A stretch of 7,533 bases of DNA from Bacteroidota bacterium. GTDB lineage: Bacteria; Bacteroidota; Bacteroidia; Chitinophagales; Saprospiraceae. A program made the translations under genes and the position numbers. Location of the stretch: the NCBI GenBank assembly GCA_024277695.1, contig JAJRUR010000322.1, positions 1 through 7,533 of the forward strand. The letters are read 5' to 3'. Position 1 is the first letter of the stretch. Every line of letters begins with the position of its first letter. Of the stretch, positions 1 through 6,000 are shown piece after piece. The notes beneath the pieces are model-generated. The model did not search any database. It was given only the letters and a program-made list of their open reading frames with translations, and was not told where the DNA came from.

Positions 1-3000
1 AATATGACCCCTTTATGTACCGGCCTGCTTGTTATGCAGATGAAGCAACTACCTATGGACTCAAAATAGTCAATGACGGTCTGGCTCCTGCCAAAAATAT
101 CACCATCGAACTTAATCAAGAATGGTTCACCGGTGCATTGGATCCTAGCAAAATTATCTATTCGGTGGGTGATCCCAATGGTCCTTTTTCTCCCGCTACT
201 GCCACTATTACCAACCCTACACCGGTCTATTCTTGTGTACAAACGGCTCCGCTGGTTCGTGCCATTGATGCAGAACTTATCGGAATAAATCTCCAACCGG
301 GAGACTCTGTCTTTTTTAAATATGAAGTGACTCATTCATGTAACTGTCGCCAATGTGATGTCTGGTACACCTACCGATCTAGAATACGATCGATCAAATG
401 GACGGACAACTGTGACCTCGAATTTGTAGATAATGGTGATATCGAATTTGATGGCTTCTATGCCGAATTTGACGGTATTATGGAAGGCGAATCTCAAGCT
501 CCGATGACGCAACAGTGTATGAGATACAGCCTGACGGGATTCGCTAACACTTGGTGGAGCAACACCTACAAAGCGGATTACCCAAATGCTTACCTCGAAC
601 TGATCTTTGATGCACAACCGGGATTGGATATCGATCCGAATTCTATCGTTTGGTATTCAGAATCCGGTGTCCCTTATACTCCGGTGGTGACCAGTTCCAT
701 GGACAACGGAGCAGGAGGAAATGACCAAATTATCGTACGCTTCGGTGAGTCCGGCGCTGCAGGAGATCCTTATCCGCCAGGATTTAGTGTTACCAATAGC
801 TATGTCGAATTTTGCTATACTCCGGACTGCACTGAAAAACCCGGAGGTGGATGTGCCGAAGTAGCCGAAATCTTGATGTCTGCCTTTTTTGTAACAGACC
901 CTTTGTGTGTCTCTTGTAAAGAACCCCAAAATTGTCCTCAACCATTTCCTATCAGTTTCGATTGTCCCAATTGTACTATCTGTGACGGTGTCACGCATAA
1001 CCAATTTGATATTGATCGTGTCAATTTTGGTGAAAAAGACCTCAATAATGATTTAGTGCCGGATGGTACAGGATTGGCAGATTCTACTGTAGCCAAAGAA
1101 AAACGATTCTTGAGGGGCGATACACTAAAAGCTACATTCCAAGGTACGATCAATGATGCAGCTCCTGCTGAAAATTGGGTCAATGCTTTTGCATCCATTG
1201 ATATCGGTTTCCCTGAGTTTACTATCCTCGGTGGAGATGTCAAAGTCTTTGATGCTAGCACCAACACCACACGTACCTGTGACTTACTCTCTCAATTCGT
1301 CAATAACTCCACAGAACTGGTTACTGATATCTCTTCAGGAACTTTGTCAGGCCTAGGTTGCTCAGACTTCACAGGATTTACCTATGAAGACGGTGACAGT
1401 ATAGCATTATGCGTTTATTTTACACCCACTGCTGATGTGACAGGAATGGTGAGCGAAACCAGAACATTCAATACTTTATTTTATACCAGTGACGGACCAT
1501 TTGCTGCCGGCGATACGTCAAGATGTAATGATCTGTTTGAGTCACTCCAACAGATAGGTATCCGTATGTTCGATAATGCAGTTTTTGCCGGCAATGACTT
1601 CGGAGGATGTGACATCCCCAATCACTATATTCGTGGTGATCTTTATTATGGTGACCTCGGTTTTGATGAATTCCCTAATGAAATAAGATCCCCCGGTATT
1701 CCGGAGACATTTACATTTGTAAAACCAACAAACTTTGATTTTCGCATCGACAAAATGCGCTATCGCATTAGACAATACGTCGGTCCGGATCACGACATCG
1801 TCGCTCTCGGTGATACAATCCCAGCTTCTTATTTTATCGAAATGGGCGATACACTCTTGTTCAATGTTGGTGACTATCTGCGATCGCTCGGAGATCCTGA
1901 AATTCCCCTCGATGACGGATTGATCAATTGGTTTTATCCGGCCATTCAAGGTAATTGCAAAAGTACACCCGGTACCTATAGCTCCAGTTCTGATTTTACA
2001 GTCTCTGTAGACCAAAATGTCTTCGGTATGCCTACACTCACTAAGTCTCAAGCTGCTGAAAACTATATGTACACAGGTGGACCTGTACTCATCGCTTCGA
2101 CTACTTCACCAATCAACGAAATTACTGAGCCTATGGCTTGTGTGACGGTGGACTTAGTCAATATTACCAATATCGATGCTCCTTTCTCTTTTCTCAATGT
2201 CAAAAGCGAAACCGGTGGTCTTGTAGTCACAAGCATCACTGAGATTACTGATCCAATGAACCCCATGCCGGTCTCTCAAACACCTTTTGGTATCTATGCA
2301 CTGGACAATACTGCCGCATCCGAAACCAGAAGATTTGAAATTTGTGTCAATGTTACCGACTGTGACCCTCAAACCCTCTCTTTTGTAGCCGGTTGGGATT
2401 GTGAAAAATATCCTACAACCGTAGAAGAAGCTACTTGTGCTGATCCTTCGTTTGTTAACTTCACCATACTAAAGGGAGATCTCGACGGTATCCTTGTATC
2501 CCCGATAGGTCAAGTAGAAATTGACCTGTGTGACACACTCGAATTCGTTTATAAAATTTCTTCAACACAACTCGGTAATATCAGTGATATCAACTTCGAA
2601 TTTACACTCCCCAGTGACATGGATTTGATTCCCGGAAGTTTTCAGATCGCTTACCCCGTACCCTTCTCCGGTGATACCATTTTCCAGTTCTTCGAAGAAC
2701 CGGACAATACCACAGGTACTACCTACGGAGATGTCGTTACAGAACATTTTCCATTATTGGATTCTGTAGGTCTTATTGGTTCGCCGGGTGCAGTTACCAA
2801 TTCTAATATTATACTTGTTAAGTTCAAAACCGTTACAGATTGTGGTTTTGCTTCCGGTTCATTGCCGGTGTACAAAACTTATGCTACGGACGCTTGCGGT
2901 GACCCAACAGAATCGATCAGTAGCCCGGGAGTCCCTATTTTTATTGCCAATCATCCTCCCGAATACGATATCAATCTCAATCTCAATGACCTCTCGCTCA

Positions 3001-6000
3001 ATCCTTGTAACATGGATCAAGCTACCCTCGATATCAATATGCAGATTTCGGCAGATCCCGGTATTTTGACGGATATGGACTCAATTAGTATCCTTTTGCC
3101 GGAAGGTTTAGCATATATCGCTAATAGCTATATGCCCGGATTCAATGCTAACCCCAACGGACCTGCAGAACAAAATAACAATGGCGCTACTACCTTATTT
3201 TGGGGTATCAATGATGGTTTGGGAAATGGAGATGTTATCGCATTTAGTATCGATATCCAAGCTCTTGACGTCGCTCAACGATGCGAAATTTATGATATCC
3301 TCGTCCAAACTTTCAGTACACAAACAGCCGATTGTAAAGGTATGACCTGTACCATAAAATCCCTCACCAGCAATGAGGCTATTAAAGTAGATGTCCAAAA
3401 ACCGGACCTCGATATCCGCGACCTTAATCTGACCCTGAATACTATGCCTCCTTCAGGTGGTACTTTGGATTATTCTGTAACATTACTGAATAATGGTTCT
3501 GTTCCTCAACAAGCTTCTAATGATCTAGTTATTCAGCTTTGGAACGATATCGATCAAAATGGCCTTTGGGATCCGATGATCGATGATTCGATAAGCTCTA
3601 TTATCCAAAATACAACCATCAATCCGGGTGAAATGCAGACAGTCACCGGATCTATACCTATCCCACCGACAGGATTATGTACAGTTCTCGGTGTGATAGA
3701 TCCTAACTATTCTTGTAATTGCAGTCAGTCTGTTTCTAATCAGACTAGTGTACAGATTCAAAATAATTTTGACCAAATGGTCAGTGTCTGCTCAGAACAA
3801 ACTCTCCAAGTCGGTCCGGGTGCTATTACAGACTATGCCTATGAATGGCTTAGTGTAGATGGCTCTAATCTAGCAGCCTTGAGTGCTACAGATACCACAC
3901 CTGTTGATTTTAATTTTGCCAATAATACCGGCGTCAATATCGTATGGAAGTATGCTCTTCGCTCTTCATTTACAAATTGTTACAGCTATGATACTCTAGA
4001 AGTAACCTTGTTCCCCAATATGGACTCCGAAGCGAATCCGGCTGTTTGCCAAAACATGCCTTATACCATGCCAGGCCCCGGTTCGGGTTCCAATTTTATG
4101 TGGACACCTACAACCGATCTGAGCGATCCAACAGATCCTTTCGCTGTGCTCGATCCGGTACCTATGAATCCAATCACTTATACACTGGATTACTTGGATG
4201 ATAACGGTTGTATGACACAACGATTAGTCAATATATCTCCGGTCAATTGTGCCGCTAATACCGGTATCGGTGATACGGTTTGGTATGACCTCAATATGGA
4301 TGGTCTTCAAGATCCGGGAGAACCCGGCATCCCGGATGTAACTGTGTTTTTGTATAATGCATCCAACACTACACCAGGTAGTCATATAGCTGTAGCCATG
4401 ACAGATTCCGCCGGACATTATCTCTTTAATGGGATCCCCGCCGGAAATTATGTCGTTGGTTTCCAATCACCCGATGGTTTTGTGGTCACCATGCAAAATA
4501 TCGGAGCTGATGATACTATCGATAGTGATATTGATCCCGGAACAGGACTGACCGGTTCTTATTTTATTCCTAATGGAGTGCTGGACACAACTGCCGATGC
4601 AGGTTTTATACCCAATTGTGATATCAATGTTTCCATTGCTCATGTCTCCGAATGTATGCCTACAGACTCCGGACAAATAAGACAAATACAGCTGGATATT
4701 GACTGGACAGGAGCTATCTATACTTATGATTGGCTTACCGGCTCAGATACCATCGAGTTGGATATTTTAGGTCAACATTTTGATATCGTCATTGATACAC
4801 TCCAAGGCGATACATCTTGGACAGTTATCATGCAAGAAAATATGATCACAGATGTGACGGCCAATGTATTGTTGTCACAATTACCTGATTGTATGAACTC
4901 AGATACCACCATGTCTATCACACCATGTATTTATGACTTGGCTATGATCAAGGATCTACCGACTCAACCCGGCTTAATGTATGGTGATACTTTACCTTTC
5001 TTTATTAAAGTGGTCAATCAAGGAGCCCAACCTATGACCAATATCAAAATCAATGACTTCTTACCCTCAGGTTTTGCCTTCGACCCTTCCATCAATACAG
5101 GATGGATGCAGTCAGCTCCGGATACTTTGATGTACATCATATCGGATACTCTCCAAGCCGGAGATATGATCAATATCCCGCTAAACCTCGAATTGTTGAT
5201 GGCTTCAGAACCTAACGCATGGCTCAATAAAGCTGAAATTTTCTCCTTCGAAGATACACTCGGTGTCGATAGATCAGACCAAGATATAGATAGTAGCCCT
5301 GACAATAATCCTGACAATGATGCAGGGGGCGCACCTAATTCCGGCTCGGATGATGCACTAAACGGAGACGGATCAGGCACCCCGGGTTCTAACAACCCCA
5401 ATACAGATGAAGATGACTCGGATCCCGAATTGGTCAATATAGTTGATATGGCATTGACCAAAACTATTCAAACTCCGGCTCCATATGCTTATGGAGATAC
5501 GATCACATTCTTAGTTAATGTATTTAATCAAGGAGGGGACACTGTTACCAATATCAAAGTAAATGACTATATTCCTATGGGTTTCGCTTGGGATATGTCC
5601 AATGAACCTGACTGGATGCTGATGGGATCAACAGCTATGCAAACCATCCCCGGACCTCTAGCTCCAGGTCAAATGGCTTCGGTACCTATCCGACTCATCC
5701 TACAGCCTAGTACACCGGATCAGTTTACGAATATTGCCGAATTATCAAGTTTCCAAGATGCCAACGGAAACGATATCACAAACCAAGATATCGACTCCAA
5801 TGCGGACAATGACCCAACAAATGACGCAGGGGGCAACCCGGGATCCGCTTCAGATGATGCTATCCATGGTAATGGTTCCGGCACTCCGGGAGACGCTAAT
5901 GCTTTGACAGATGAAGATGATGCAGACCCGGCATACATCGTCATACCTCAAATTGATCTGGTCAAAACCGCTACAATGGTAGTGCCTGCATCTAGTGGAA

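Noticed and set aside
1038..1067. Dockerin or thrombospondin type 3 repeat
   Set aside because: Only one short Asp/Asn loop is present (D346 to D354). A dockerin needs two loops with helices and type 3 repeats come in series, so only a possible Ca loop is claimed.
1542..2051. 169-codon open frame on the minus strand
   Set aside because: It lies wholly antisense to the giant + strand reading frame, its translation is rich in Ile, Cys and His with no recognisable motif, and the + frame here is coherent. It is a shadow of Asp/Thr-rich coding sequence.
2776..3069. 97-codon open frame in another + strand frame
   Set aside because: It overlaps the main frame fully and reads as low-complexity Leu/Ser/Ile sequence with no domain. 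Not a gene.
5018..5461. 147-codon minus-strand open frame, Ser/Pro/Leu rich
   Set aside because: It is the reverse complement of DUF11 module A and the Asp-rich linker. A second minus-strand frame at 5720-5944 resembles it only because the + strand linker is duplicated.
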